Source: Rhodalgimonas zhirmunskyi
GTDB taxonomy: Bacteria > Pseudomonadota > Alphaproteobacteria > Rhodobacterales > Rhodobacteraceae
Length of the DNA stretch: 64,000 bases
Direction of reading: 5' to 3'
NCBI GenBank assembly: GCA_030848925.1
Contig: JANFFA010000002.1
Span: 248,001 to 312,000, forward strand
Positions within the stretch are counted from its first letter, which is position 1; each line of letters begins with the position of its first letter. Below the pieces are notes generated by a model. That model had not been told where the DNA came from and did no database searches. It saw only the letters and a list, made by a program, of their open reading frames with translations. Made by a program: the position numbers and the translations under genes. Shown here in pieces: positions 19,082 through 28,069 of the stretch.

Positions 19082-19104
19082 GAGTATTTGGAGAAAAATG
19101 AAAG
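19082..19104 (-). repeat. Intergenic repeat copy C1 (AAATA core)
   Basis: Read on the minus strand this is CTTTCATTTTTCTCCAAATA then CTC, nearly the same as copy A at 6814-6835. It lies in the 400-base gap between fbp and the quinone-reductase gene, which otherwise holds no gene. Confidence 0.5.
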
Positions 19105-19126
19105 GCAGGGGGCGTTCCCCTGCGTC

Positions 19127-19174
19127 TCTTCAGGTCTCTCTTCAGGTCTATTTTCAGGCCACTCCTCAAGCCTC
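19127..19174 (+). repeat. Four imperfect 12-bp tandem repeats
   Basis: TCTTCAGGTCTC, TCTTCAGGTCTA, TTTTCAGGCCAC and TCCTCAAGCCTC follow each other without a gap. The word CTTCAGG recurs in the tandem array at 46320-46363. Confidence 0.6.
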
Positions 19175-19193
19175 GCAGGAACAGCCCCCCTGC

Positions 19194-19242
19194 TTCACTT
19201 GGCCGAAAATATCCCGGGGAGTGTGAGGGGCTGGCCCCTCAC
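19194..19242 (+). repeat. Intergenic repeat copy C2 with GGGGC-TG-GCCCC hairpin
   Basis: TTCACTTGGCCGAAAATATC then CCGGGG (19194-19219) is followed by a perfect 9-bp hairpin, GTGAGGGGC (19223-19231) and GCCCCTCAC (19234-19242), with a TG loop. The same order, motif then GGGGC-TG-GCCCC, is found at 35759-35835. It lies just past the stop of the gene at 19269 and may also act as its terminator. Confidence 0.6.
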
Positions 19243-19268
19243 TCCCGTCCGGAACAAAAGCGCATGGC

Positions 19269-20237
19269 TCAGGGTTTCAGCACGATCTTGCCAACCGCGC
19301 CGCGCCCCAGCACCCGCTCCAGAACCTTTGCCGCGTCTTCAAGCGGGTATTCGCCTTCGATCAGCGGCTTCACCAGACCTTGCGAATACCAGTCGAACAG
19401 CTCTTTCATGTTGTCGGTATAGACCTGCGGTTCGTACATGGTGAAGTTGCCCCAGAAGACGCCGACGACGGCATATTCCTTGACCAGCGCAAGGTTGACC
19501 GGGAATTTCGGGATGTCCCCACCGGCAAAGCCGATCACCAGCAGCCGCCCGTTGCGCGCCATGAAGCGCGAGGCGGCATCGAAGGCTTCCCCCCCGACCA
19601 CGTCATAGACGACATCGGCGCCCTTGCCCCCGGTCAGGCGCTTGATATCGGCCTTCAGGTCGTCATAGCCGATCACCTCGTCCGCGCCCGCGTCCTTGGC
19701 CAGCTTGCGCTTTTCCTCGGACGAGGCGACGCCGATCACCGTCGCGCCCATGATCTTGCCGATCTGCACCGCGGCGATGCCCGTGGCCCCCGCCGCGCCG
19801 TAAACCACCAGCGTCTCGCCCGCCTTGAGCGCCGCGCGCTGTTTCAACGCGTGATGCGAGGTGCCGTAAGCCACCATCAGCGCGCAACCATCCGCGCCGC
19901 TCATCCCGTCGGGCATCTTGAAGACAAAGCGCGCGGGCTGCACCGCGTATTCCGCGTATCCGCCCAGCGCGCCGCGTCCGACAACACGATCCCCGATTTC
20001 AAACCCTTCGACCCCGTCGCCCAGCGCGGCAACGGTGCCCGCCACTTCCATTCCCGGCGTGAAGGGGGTTTCCGGTTTCAACTGATACAGCCCCTGCACC
20101 AGAAGGCCGTCGGGATAGTTCACCCCGGCCGCCTCGACCTTGATCAGCACCTCGCCCTTGCCCGGTTCGGGCGTGTCGAGGTCGCTGAGTTTGAGTTGAT
20201 CGAGCGGTGCGAATTCCTGGCAGACGATGGCTTTCAT
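19269..20237 (-). CDS. NADPH:quinone oxidoreductase family protein (zinc-free MDR)
   Basis: A 322-residue medium-chain dehydrogenase/reductase of the Qor-like group. The N-terminal GroES-like domain contains VKVEAAGVNYPD, and the Rossmann motif is GAAGATGIAAVQ. No structural-zinc cysteine cluster is seen, as expected for this subgroup. It reduces quinones or enoyl substrates with NADPH. It is transcribed away from the acyl-CoA operon beginning at 20416, and a cluster of inverted repeats lies between them, which suggests shared regulation and possibly a shared pathway. Confidence 0.88.
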   Translation of the reverse strand: MKAIVCQEFAPLDQLKLSDLDTPEPGKGEVLIKVEAAGVNYPDGLLVQGLYQLKPETPFTPGMEVAGTVAALGDGVEGFEIGDRVVGRGALGGYAEYAVQPARFVFKMPDGMSGADGCALMVAYGTSHHALKQRAALKAGETLVVYGAAGATGIAAVQIGKIMGATVIGVASSEEKRKLAKDAGADEVIGYDDLKADIKRLTGGKGADVVYDVVGGEAFDAASRFMARNGRLLVIGFAGGDIPKFPVNLALVKEYAVVGVFWGNFTMYEPQVYTDNMKELFDWYSQGLVKPLIEGEYPLEDAAKVLERVLGRGAVGKIVLKP

Positions 20238-20305
20238 GATGGGTCTCCTCCCTGAGTTGGGCGCAGCCTATGAACGCCCGCCGCCCGCGCCAAGCCCCCG
20301 AAGCG

Positions 20306-20335
20306 CAAATGCCGGAACGTCATTTGTAACCAAAT
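20306..20335. promoter_or_regulatory. Palindromic operator-like cluster in divergent promoter region
   Basis: CAAATG (20306-20311) and CATTTG (20321-20326) form an inverted repeat with a 9-base spacer. ATTTG (20322-20326) and CAAAT (20331-20335) form a second, nested one with a 4-base spacer. The position between two divergent genes fits a TetR- or GntR-type regulator of the acyl-CoA operon; the regulator gene is not in the immediate neighbourhood. Confidence 0.4.
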
Positions 20336-20415
20336 CCCGCCTTTCGCCCTTTCCACCGCGCCGCCGCAATCGTAACTTCCGCGCGAAGAGGAGCAATTTC
20401 AGGGAGATCACCGCC

Positions 20416-22050
20416 ATGCTCGGTCAAATGATGCAGCGCCCGCTGCTGATCAGCGAAATCATGACCTATGCCGCCGAACTGTTTCCGAACTCCGAGATCG
20501 TCTCGGTTCGCACAGAGGGTGACATTCACCGCCAGACCTATCGCGAAACCGCCGCCCGCGTCGCCCAGCTTGCCCATGCGTTGCAAAGCAAGGGCATGAA
20601 AGTTGGTGACCGCATCGCCACGCTGGCCTGGAACGGCTATCGCCATTTCGAACTTTACTATGCGATCTCTGGCATCGGCTCGGTCTGTCACACGATCAAC
20701 CCGCGCCTCTCGGCCGAGCAGATGATCTATATCATCAACCACGCCGAAGACCGGATGCTCTTCATCGACACCACCTTCGTGCCGATCCTCGAGGCGATCA
20801 AAGGCCACCTGCGCAACGACATGATCTATGTCGTCATGACCGACCGCGCACATATGCCGGAAAACAGCCTGAACGCGCTCTGCTACGAAGAGTTGCTCGA
20901 AGCCGAAGACACCAGCTTTGACTGGCCCGACCTTGACGAAAACACCGCCTCGGGCCTGTGCTACACCTCGGGCACGACCGGCAACCCCAAGGGCGCGCTT
21001 TATTCGCATCGCTCGACCGTGTTGCACGGGCTTTACACCGCGCTTGCCATCGGCGTGACGCTGCCGCCCGAAGCGCGCATTCTGCCGGTGGTGCCGCTGT
21101 TCCACGTCAACGCATGGGGCCTGCCCTATTTCGCACCGCTGATGGGCCATTCGCTTGTCATGCCGGGCGGCGCGCTTGATGGCGCATCGCTGTGGAAACT
21201 GATGAACGACGAAAAGGTCGACAGCGCATGGGGCGTGCCCACCGTCTGGATGGGACTCATGGGCGAGATCAAGGCCAAAGGCGCCAAGCCCGAGGGCTTC
21301 GAACATGTCGTCATCGGCGGCTCGGCTGCGCCGCGCTCGATGATCGAAGCGTTCGAAAAGCAGGATGTCGATGTGGTCCACGCATGGGGCATGACCGAAA
21401 TGTCGCCCATCGGCACCCATGGCACGATGCCCGAATTCGTCAACGACATGCCGTTCGACAAAAAGATCGACTACAAGGCGCTTCAGGGCCGCCGCGTGTT
21501 CGGTGTCGACCTCAAGATCGTCGACGATCACGGCGATCGACTGCCCCATGACGGCAAGGCAGCGGGCGAATTGTTCGTCCGCGGCAACGCCATCATCTCG
21601 GGCTATTTCAAGAACGACGAAGCCACCAAAAGCGCGATGGATCGTGACGGCTGGTTCGGCACCGGCGACATCGCCACGATCGACAGCGACGGGTTCCTGT
21701 CGATTCAGGACCGCGCCAAGGACCTCGTGAAATCGGGCGGCGAGTGGATTTCCTCGATCGATCTGGAAAACTCGGCCATCGCGCATCCCGGCATCGTCAA
21801 TGCCGCCGTGATCGCCATCCCGCATCCCAAGTGGGACGAACGCCCCGTGCTTGTCGCCGTGGCCGCCTCGGAAGGCGAAAAGCCGACGCTCGAGGAACTG
21901 CACGACCATATGTCCGAGCATTTCGCCAAATGGCAGCTTCCCGATGATGTCATCTGGGTCGACGAACTGCCGCTGACCGCAACCGGCAAGGTGTCGAAGA
22001 TGACCCTCCGGCAGGGCATGGGCGACTACAAGCTGCCTGATCAGCGCTGA
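20416..22050 (+). CDS. AMP-forming acyl-CoA synthetase, DmdB/AlkK-like
   Basis: Activates a carboxylic acid to its CoA thioester with ATP. The 544-residue protein has the P-loop-like YTSGTTGNPKG, VPLFHVNAWG, the HAWGMTEMSP core motif, the GWFGTGD hinge motif and the catalytic lysine near TATGKVSKM. The start MLGQMMQRPLLIS resembles medium-chain and 3-methylmercaptopropionate-CoA ligases (DmdB group). It follows GGGAGA 9 bases upstream; the long frame from 20227 is non-coding there. It heads a 12-gene run to 32284. The acid activated is unknown; the neighbours do not match the DMSP demethylation set. Confidence 0.92.
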   Translation: MLGQMMQRPLLISEIMTYAAELFPNSEIVSVRTEGDIHRQTYRETAARVAQLAHALQSKGMKVGDRIATLAWNGYRHFELYYAISGIGSVCHTINPRLSAEQMIYIINHAEDRMLFIDTTFVPILEAIKGHLRNDMIYVVMTDRAHMPENSLNALCYEELLEAEDTSFDWPDLDENTASGLCYTSGTTGNPKGALYSHRSTVLHGLYTALAIGVTLPPEARILPVVPLFHVNAWGLPYFAPLMGHSLVMPGGALDGASLWKLMNDEKVDSAWGVPTVWMGLMGEIKAKGAKPEGFEHVVIGGSAAPRSMIEAFEKQDVDVVHAWGMTEMSPIGTHGTMPEFVNDMPFDKKIDYKALQGRRVFGVDLKIVDDHGDRLPHDGKAAGELFVRGNAIISGYFKNDEATKSAMDRDGWFGTGDIATIDSDGFLSIQDRAKDLVKSGGEWISSIDLENSAIAHPGIVNAAVIAIPHPKWDERPVLVAVAASEGEKPTLEELHDHMSEHFAKWQLPDDVIWVDELPLTATGKVSKMTLRQGMGDYKLPDQR

Positions 22051-22074
22051 TCCGGCAGATTGCGTAAAACTCAA

Positions 22075-22103
22075 GCGGGGCGGGCCAATATGGCGCGCCC
22101 CGC
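22075..22103 (+). terminator. Intercistronic hairpin after the ligase gene
   Basis: GCGGGGCGGGCC (22075-22086) pairs with GGCGCGCCCCGC (22092-22103) at 11 of 12 positions around a 5-base loop. It lies 24 bases past the ligase stop and lacks a U-run. It may partly terminate or process the transcript before the dehydrogenase genes. Confidence 0.5.
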
Positions 22104-22231
22104 ACGTCTTTGAATTGATCGCCAGCAACGTGGCGGCACCCTGCAAATGACGCACCGTCAGAGCCTCAGCCCCCTTGCGCGACTGATGATTCCGGTGTGC
22201 CTTGGGTCAGACCGGTTTTGGGAGGAACCCG

Positions 22232-23395
22232 ATGTCAGACAATCTCGAAAGCTTCCGCGCTGAAATCGCGGAATGGATCGCCGCCAACCTGCCGGCCGAC
22301 CTCAAGGGCATCCCCCATGACGAGGATGCCATCTGCTGGGGTGGCCGCAACTGGGTATTCAAATCCGACGCCCAGCGCGACTGGCTGGAACGCTGCCATG
22401 GGCGCGGCCTGACCTGTCCGCGCTGGCCCACCGAATACGGCGGTGGCGGCCTGTCGCGCGCACAGGAAAAAGTGCTGCGCGATGAAATGGTCAAAGCCGG
22501 TGCGCCTTCGCCGCTGGAATCCTTCGGCATCTGGATGCTTGGCCCGGCGCTTTTGCACTTCGGCACCGATGAACAAAAGGCCACCCACCTGCCCGACATC
22601 ACCGCCGGTAAAATTCGCTGGTGTCAGGGTTATTCCGAACCGGGTGCCGGATCGGACCTTGCCAATGTGCAGACCCGCGCCGAGGACAAGGGCGATCACT
22701 GGCTGGTCAACGGTCAGAAAATCTGGACCTCTTACGCCGACAAGGCCGACAAGATTTTCGCGCTGGTGCGCACCGACCGCGATGCGCCCAAGCATCTGGG
22801 CATTTCCTTCATGCTGATCGACATGAACACGCCCGGCGTGACCACCAAGCCGATCCAGCTCATCTCGGGCGCCTCGCCATTCTGCGAGACGTTCTTCGAT
22901 GACGTGGTCGTGCCCAAGGAAGGCGCCATCGTCGGCACGCAGAATCGCGGCTGGGACGTGGCGAAATACCTTCTGACCCACGAGCGTGAGATGATCGGCG
23001 GCGGTGGCGGTGGCCTGACCGCCGGGTCGTCCCTGGCCGAAATGATCGGCACGCGCGATGCGCTGGTCTCCGAAGATCCGATCTTCCGCGCCGAGGCGAT
23101 GCAACTCGAAGTCGACGCCATGGCCTTTGGCCTGACGATGGAGCGTTACAAGGACATGGCCGAAAGCGGCCAGGGCGTGGGCGATGCCAGCGCGATGCTG
23201 AAATATTACGGCACCGAACTGAACAAGCGGCGGCACGAGATCATCATGTCGGCCCGTGGCCTTGATGCGCTTGACTGGGACGATGGGGCAGCCGCGCCGT
23301 GGCTGCGCACCAAGGCCAACTCGATCGAAGGCGGCACCTCCGAGGTGATGCTCGACATCATCTCGAAACGCGTTCTCGAACTGCCCTCGAAATAA
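22232..23395 (+). CDS. Acyl-CoA dehydrogenase, large-type subunit of a likely pair
   Basis: A 387-residue flavoprotein that would form the alpha-beta double bond of an acyl-CoA. Visible motifs are WCQGYSEPGAGSDLA (FAD/substrate region) and NSIEGGTSE near the C-terminus, where Glu366 aligns by eye with the catalytic glutamate position of medium-chain dehydrogenases. GGGAGGAACCC precedes the start. It resembles FadE26-type subunits of steroid side-chain dehydrogenases. The next gene, 11 bases on, encodes a dissimilar homologue lacking that glutamate, so the two may form a heterotetramer. Substrate unknown. Confidence 0.9.
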   Translation: MSDNLESFRAEIAEWIAANLPADLKGIPHDEDAICWGGRNWVFKSDAQRDWLERCHGRGLTCPRWPTEYGGGGLSRAQEKVLRDEMVKAGAPSPLESFGIWMLGPALLHFGTDEQKATHLPDITAGKIRWCQGYSEPGAGSDLANVQTRAEDKGDHWLVNGQKIWTSYADKADKIFALVRTDRDAPKHLGISFMLIDMNTPGVTTKPIQLISGASPFCETFFDDVVVPKEGAIVGTQNRGWDVAKYLLTHEREMIGGGGGGLTAGSSLAEMIGTRDALVSEDPIFRAEAMQLEVDAMAFGLTMERYKDMAESGQGVGDASAMLKYYGTELNKRRHEIIMSARGLDALDWDDGAAAPWLRTKANSIEGGTSEVMLDIISKRVLELPSK

Positions 23396-23406
23396 GGAAG
23401 CCCATC

Positions 23407-24528
23407 ATGGAAAAGCTTGTCGACACCGAAGACGAAGCCATGCTGCGCGACGCCGCGCGCGGGTTTCTGGACAATTTCTCTCCCGTCTCGGCCTTTCGCA
23501 AGAACCGCGACGAAGGCCGCGCCTTCGACCCTGCGCTCTGGTCCGAAATGGGCCAGATGGGCTGGGCCGGGGTTCTGGTCGGCGAAGGGGACGGCGGCTC
23601 TGACATGGGCCACCGCGCCGCCGGTATCCTGTGCGAGGAAATGGGCCGCACGCTGACCGCGTCGCCGTTCATCTCGTCTGCCGTGATCGCCGCGACCACG
23701 CTGCGCGCCGCCGGATCGGATCACCTGTCGTCGATCGCCACGGGCGAAACGCTCTATGCGCTGGCGGTGGACGAAGGCTCGAAATTCGCGCCCTCGCGCA
23801 CCGCGATGGAGGCCCGCGCCGATGGCAACGCTTTCCGCCTGACCGGGGCCAAGGCGTTCGTGGCCGAGGGCAGCACGGCAAACCGCCTTCTGGTGCTGGC
23901 CCGCACCTCGGGCAGCGCTGGCGATGAACAAGGGCTGACCCTGTTCGACATCGACGCCAGCCGCGCCGGGATCAAGCAGGACAGCGTCGAAACCATCGAC
24001 TACCGCGATTTCATCAACCTCAGCTTCGACAATGTCGAGGCGACGGGCGATGACGTGGTCGGCGATGTCGATAACGGCCTTGCCGCCCTCGCCCCCGGCC
24101 TGCGCGCCGGTCAGGCCGCTCTGGCCGCCGAACTTGGCGGGCTCAGCGCGGGCATCGCCGCGATCACGCTGGGCTACCTGAAAGAGCGCAAGCAATTCGG
24201 CCGCCACATCGGCAGCTTTCAGGTGCTGCAACACCGCGCCGCGCATCTCTTTGCCGAGATCGAAGTGACCACAAGCGCCATCGCCGCCGCCGGGCGCGCC
24301 CTCGACGAAGGGTCCGAAAACGCCGCGCTGCTGTCCTCGCTCGCCAAGGCGCGCGCCACCCAGACGGCAAAACTGGCGGTGATGGAAGGCGTGCAGATGC
24401 ACGGCGGCATCGGCATGACCGATGAATACGACGCCGGGTTCTTCATGAAACGTGCCCGCGTCGGCGCCGAATGGCTGGGCGATTACGGCCATCACGCCGC
24501 CATCGTCGCCGCGCACCGGGGGCTTTGA
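23407..24528 (+). CDS. Acyl-CoA dehydrogenase, second subunit of a likely pair
   Basis: A 373-residue acyl-CoA dehydrogenase-fold protein. It keeps the FAD-linked RKQFGRHIGSFQ stretch and MHGGIGMTDEYD, but where a medium-chain enzyme has its catalytic YEG, this one reads AEWLGD, with no glutamate at the aligned position. That is the pattern of FadE27-type partner subunits, which supply part of the cofactor site to a catalytic partner. AAGGA lies 7 bases before the ATG. It follows its presumed partner by 11 bases. Confidence 0.88.
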   Translation: MEKLVDTEDEAMLRDAARGFLDNFSPVSAFRKNRDEGRAFDPALWSEMGQMGWAGVLVGEGDGGSDMGHRAAGILCEEMGRTLTASPFISSAVIAATTLRAAGSDHLSSIATGETLYALAVDEGSKFAPSRTAMEARADGNAFRLTGAKAFVAEGSTANRLLVLARTSGSAGDEQGLTLFDIDASRAGIKQDSVETIDYRDFINLSFDNVEATGDDVVGDVDNGLAALAPGLRAGQAALAAELGGLSAGIAAITLGYLKERKQFGRHIGSFQVLQHRAAHLFAEIEVTTSAIAAAGRALDEGSENAALLSSLAKARATQTAKLAVMEGVQMHGGIGMTDEYDAGFFMKRARVGAEWLGDYGHHAAIVAAHRGL

Positions 24529-24612
24529 CGCTGCGACCTGACCAAAGCACGCCCCGGCGCGCAAGCGCCATGCCGTTTCGCCCTTAGAACTTCATCCGAA
24601 AGGAACACCCAC

Positions 24613-25440
24613 ATGTCCAACCTGAAACCTTCCAACCTCTTCGATCTGACCGGCAAGGTCGCGTTTGTCACCGGCGGCTCCAGCGGCATTGGCCGCATGG
24701 CGACCGAGGGCCTCGCCGCAGCTGGTGCACGCGTCATCATCTGCTCGCGCAAGGCCGATGCCTGCGAAGCGGTGGCAAATGAAATCAACGCCATGGGCCT
24801 GCCCGGCAGCGTCGAAGGATTCGGCGGCGACGTCGCGACCGAGGAAGGCATCAACGCCATCGTGGCCGAGGTTTCCGGGCGCACCGACACGCTGCACATC
24901 CTGATGAACAACGCGGGCCGCACATGGGGCGCCAAGCTGGGCGAACATCCTTACGAGGCGTGGGACAAACTCCTGAAACTCAACGTGCAAGGCATGTTCC
25001 ATCTGACGCAGCAACTCCTGCCGCTTCTTCGCAAGGGTGCCTCGCTCGATGATCCGGCGCGCGTGATCAACGTCGGCTCGGTCATGGGCGATATTCCCAA
25101 GGGCACGGCGACCTATTCCTATGCCGTGTCCAAAGGCGCGGTGCATCACATGACCCGCGTGCTGTCGAACGATCTGGCACCCGAACATATCACCGTCAAC
25201 GCCATCGCCCCCGGCCCGTTCGTCTCGAAGATGACAGCCTTCGCCATCGGATCGAAGGAAGGTCAGGACGAAACCGCACGCGGCGTGCCCGTGGGCCGCG
25301 TTGGCCGCCCCGAAGACATCGCAGGCGCGCTGCAATACCTCTGTGGGCGCGGCGGTTCTTACCTCTCGGGCGCGGTTCTGCCGCTGTCGGGCGGGATGCA
25401 GAGCGTCGCCGCAGGCAACCTCTTCAACCTCGGAGACTGA
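24613..25440 (+). CDS. Short-chain dehydrogenase/reductase
   Basis: A 275-residue classical SDR. The cofactor motif is VTGGSSGIGRMA, followed by NNAGRTWG, a serine in NVGSVMG and the catalytic YSYAVSKGA (Tyr-x3-Lys). The Gly-rich motif followed by ICSRKAD suggests NADP(H) preference because of the Arg after the second strand; this is inference. It probably oxidises or reduces a hydroxyl or ketone of the acyl-CoA intermediate. AAAGGAACACCC precedes the start. The stop is 4 bases before the MaoC gene. Confidence 0.88.
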   Translation: MSNLKPSNLFDLTGKVAFVTGGSSGIGRMATEGLAAAGARVIICSRKADACEAVANEINAMGLPGSVEGFGGDVATEEGINAIVAEVSGRTDTLHILMNNAGRTWGAKLGEHPYEAWDKLLKLNVQGMFHLTQQLLPLLRKGASLDDPARVINVGSVMGDIPKGTATYSYAVSKGAVHHMTRVLSNDLAPEHITVNAIAPGPFVSKMTAFAIGSKEGQDETARGVPVGRVGRPEDIAGALQYLCGRGGSYLSGAVLPLSGGMQSVAAGNLFNLGD

Positions 25441-25444
25441 GCGG

Positions 25445-25924
25445 ATGAACGAAACTCCCAATCCCCCCGTTCTCAGCCTCGAAGACATGCGCGCGCTCGT
25501 GGGCAAGCCCATGGGCACCTCACGCTGGTATGACATCACGCAGGACCGCATCGACCAGTTCGCCGACGTGACCGAGGACTGGCAATTCATCCACGTCGAC
25601 AAGGAGGCCGCGAAGCAGACCCCCTTCGGCACCACCATCGCGCATGGCTTCCTCACGCTTTCGATGCTCTCGGCGATGGTTTATGAAATGCCGGTGCTGG
25701 AAAACATCGCCATGGGCGTGAACTACGGCTTCGACAAGGTGCGCTTCCTGTCGCCCGTGCCCTCGGGCGCGCGCATCCGGGCGCATTTCACCCTGACGGA
25801 ACTCGATGAATCCAAACCCGGCTTCGTCACCTCCTACACCCACGTCGAGGTGGAAATCGAAGGCCATGACAAACCCGCGCTGGCCGCCGACTGGATCGGC
25901 CGGCGCTACTTCGGAGAAGAATAA
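25445..25924 (+). CDS. MaoC-like (R)-specific enoyl-CoA hydratase
   Basis: A 159-residue hot-dog-fold hydratase. The catalytic pair is visible in DVTEDWQFIHVD (Asp45 and His50, the five-residue spacing of PhaJ) followed by the family signature PFGTTIAHGFLTL. It adds water to a trans-2-enoyl-CoA to give the (R)-3-hydroxyacyl-CoA. The next gene, directly abutting, encodes an HSD17B4-type dehydrogenase, so together they reproduce the two enzymatic domains of peroxisomal multifunctional enzyme 2 as separate proteins. Confidence 0.92.
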   Translation: MNETPNPPVLSLEDMRALVGKPMGTSRWYDITQDRIDQFADVTEDWQFIHVDKEAAKQTPFGTTIAHGFLTLSMLSAMVYEMPVLENIAMGVNYGFDKVRFLSPVPSGARIRAHFTLTELDESKPGFVTSYTHVEVEIEGHDKPALAADWIGRRYFGEE

Positions 25925-26860
25925 ATGACGGATATTCGTTTCGACGGCCGTGTGGCCATCGTGACCGGCGCAGGCGCGGGCCTTGGGCGCAGCCACGCAT
26001 TGGGCCTTGCTTCGCGGGGCGCCAAGGTCGTGGTCAACGATCTGGGCGCGGCGCGTGACGGGTCGGGCGGCGGCTCCGAGGCGGCACAGGCCGTGGTCAA
26101 GGAAATCCGCGACGCGGGCGGCCACGCCATCGCCAACGGCGCCAACGTCGCCGACGCGGCACAGGTGCAGGCCATGGTCGACGAGGCTATCGCCGAGTTT
26201 GGCCATGTCGATATCCTTGTGAACAACGCCGGCATCCTGCGCGACAAGACCTTCGCCAAGATGAGCCTTGAGGATTTTCAGGTGGTGATGGATGTGCATC
26301 TGACCGGCACGGTCAACTGCACCCATGCCCTCTGGCGTCACATGATCGAGCGGGAATATGGCCGTATCGTTTTCACCACATCGGCCTCGGGTCTTTATGG
26401 CAACTTCGGACAGGCAAACTATGGCGCGGCCAAATCGGCCATGCTGGGCCTGATGAACGTGCTGCACCAGGAAGGCTTCCGCAAGGGCGTGCACACCAAC
26501 CTGCTGGCCCCCACCGCCGCCACACGGATGACCGAAGAACTGCTGCCGCCCGCCGTGCTGCCGCTTCTGAAACCCGAAACCATCACCCCGGGCCTTCTGG
26601 CCTTGGTGCATGAAAGTGCGCCGTCCAAGATGATCCTTGGGGCCGGTGGCGGCTGTTTCGCCGAAACCAAGGTCTATGAAACGCAAGGGGTCGCGCTTGG
26701 GGATGACGACCTCACCCCTGAGGCCGTCGTCGCCAACATGGCCCGCATCCGCGACCCGGAGGGTCAGGCAGAAATGCCCGGCGCCTTCGACCAAACCAAC
26801 AAATACATCCAGATGGCCGCAAAACTGCGCGGCATCTCCCTCGATCAAAAGGATCAATGA
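25925..26860 (+). CDS. SDR of the HSD17B4/MFE-2 type, (R)-3-hydroxyacyl-CoA dehydrogenase
   Basis: A 311-residue SDR that starts immediately after the MaoC stop. Motifs: [20 protein letters not shown] with the long GSGGGSEAA insertion typical of the MFE-2 dehydrogenase domain, NNAGILRD, a serine in TTSASGLYG and the catalytic NYGAAKSA (Tyr-x3-Lys). Expected reaction: NAD+-dependent oxidation of (R)-3-hydroxyacyl-CoA to 3-ketoacyl-CoA. The C-terminal 60 residues extend past the core fold as in this subgroup. It is followed 1 base later by the thiolase. Confidence 0.9.
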   Translation: MTDIRFDGRVAIVTGAGAGLGRSHALGLASRGAKVVVNDLGAARDGSGGGSEAAQAVVKEIRDAGGHAIANGANVADAAQVQAMVDEAIAEFGHVDILVNNAGILRDKTFAKMSLEDFQVVMDVHLTGTVNCTHALWRHMIEREYGRIVFTTSASGLYGNFGQANYGAAKSAMLGLMNVLHQEGFRKGVHTNLLAPTAATRMTEELLPPAVLPLLKPETITPGLLALVHESAPSKMILGAGGGCFAETKVYETQGVALGDDDLTPEAVVANMARIRDPEGQAEMPGAFDQTNKYIQMAAKLRGISLDQKDQ

Positions 26861-26861
26861 T

Positions 26862-28064
26862 ATGAGAGAAGCCCTTATCGTCTCCACCGCCCGCACCCCG
26901 ATCGGCAAGGCCTATCGCGGCGCGTTCAACGCCACCTCGGCACAAACCCTGATCGGCCACGCGGTGTCGAACGCCGTGTCGCGCGCCAAGCTTGACGGCT
27001 CGGAAATCTCCGACTGCCTTGTCGGCTGCGCCATTCAGCAAGGCTCGACCGGCGGCAACGTCGCCCGTCAGGCCGTGATCCGCGCGGGCCTGCCCGTGAC
27101 CGTCGCCGGCATGTCGATGGACCGCCAGTGCGCCTCGGGCATGATGGCCATCGCCACCGCGGCCAAGCAGGTCATCACCGATGGCATGCAGGTCGCCATC
27201 GGCGGCGGCGTCGAGTCGATCTCGCTGGTGCAGAACGAAAAGATGCGCACCGACCACATGGCCGACAAATGGATCAAGCAGCACAAGCCCGCGCTCTACA
27301 TGTCGATGCTGGAAACCGCTGAAATCGTGGCCGAGCGCTATGGCGTGTCCCGCGAAGATCAGGATGCCTATGCCCTGCGCTCGCAACAGCGCACCGCCGC
27401 CGCACAGGACGCGGGCAAGTTCGACGATGAAATCGTGCCGCTGACCACCCAAATGGGCGTGATGGACAAGGAAACCAAGGAAATTTCCTTCAAGGAAGTC
27501 ACCCTCGAAAAAGACGAGGGCAACCGCCCCTCGACCACGCTTGAAAACCTGCAAGGTCTGAACCCCGTCTTCAAGGATGGTCAGGTCGTCAAGGAAGGCA
27601 AGTTCATCACCGCCGGCAACGCGTCGCAGCTGTCGGATGGCGCCTCTGCCGCCGTGGTGATGGAAGCCAAGGAAGCCGAAAAGCGCGGGCTTGAACCGCT
27701 GGGCCGTTACGTCGGCGTCATGGCCGCCGGGTGCGAGCCCGACGAAATGGGCATCGGCCCGATCTATGCCGTGCCGAAACTGCTCGAAGCGCATGGGTTG
27801 AAGATCGACGACATCGGTCTCTGGGAACTGAACGAAGCCTTCGCAAGCCAGGTCCTGCAATCCCAGCGCGTTCTCGGGATCCCGGACGAAATCCTGAACG
27901 TCAACGGCGGCGCGATCTCGATCGGCCATCCCTACGGCATGTCGGGCGCGCGCATGGTTGGCCACGCCCTGATCGAAGGCAAGCGTCGCGGTGCCAAATA
28001 CGTCGTCTGCACCATGTGCGTCGGCGGCGGCATGGGCGCGGCTGGCCTCTTCGAAGTGCTCTGA
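26862..28064 (+). CDS. Acetyl-CoA acyltransferase (thiolase)
   Basis: A 400-residue degradative thiolase that cleaves 3-ketoacyl-CoA with CoA. The catalytic cysteine is Cys90 in DRQCASGMM, and the C-terminal pair is His356 in GHPYGMSG and Cys386 in CVGGGMG. The closing motif [10 protein letters not shown] is intact. The start at 26862 follows the SDR stop by one base with AAAAGGATC upstream. This completes an (R)-specific beta-oxidation set. Confidence 0.95.
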   Translation: MREALIVSTARTPIGKAYRGAFNATSAQTLIGHAVSNAVSRAKLDGSEISDCLVGCAIQQGSTGGNVARQAVIRAGLPVTVAGMSMDRQCASGMMAIATAAKQVITDGMQVAIGGGVESISLVQNEKMRTDHMADKWIKQHKPALYMSMLETAEIVAERYGVSREDQDAYALRSQQRTAAAQDAGKFDDEIVPLTTQMGVMDKETKEISFKEVTLEKDEGNRPSTTLENLQGLNPVFKDGQVVKEGKFITAGNASQLSDGASAAVVMEAKEAEKRGLEPLGRYVGVMAAGCEPDEMGIGPIYAVPKLLEAHGLKIDDIGLWELNEAFASQVLQSQRVLGIPDEILNVNGGAISIGHPYGMSGARMVGHALIEGKRRGAKYVVCTMCVGGGMGAAGLFEVL

Positions 28065-28069
28065 TCCAA

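Noticed and set aside
19127-19174. CRISPR-like array
   Set aside because: Units are 12 bases with no spacers, imperfect, and no cas genes are nearby.
20416-24528. DMSP demethylation (dmd) operon
   Set aside because: The ligase looks DmdB-like, but there is no dmdA, the dehydrogenases are two short subunits rather than a long DmdC, and no DmdD-type hydratase is present.
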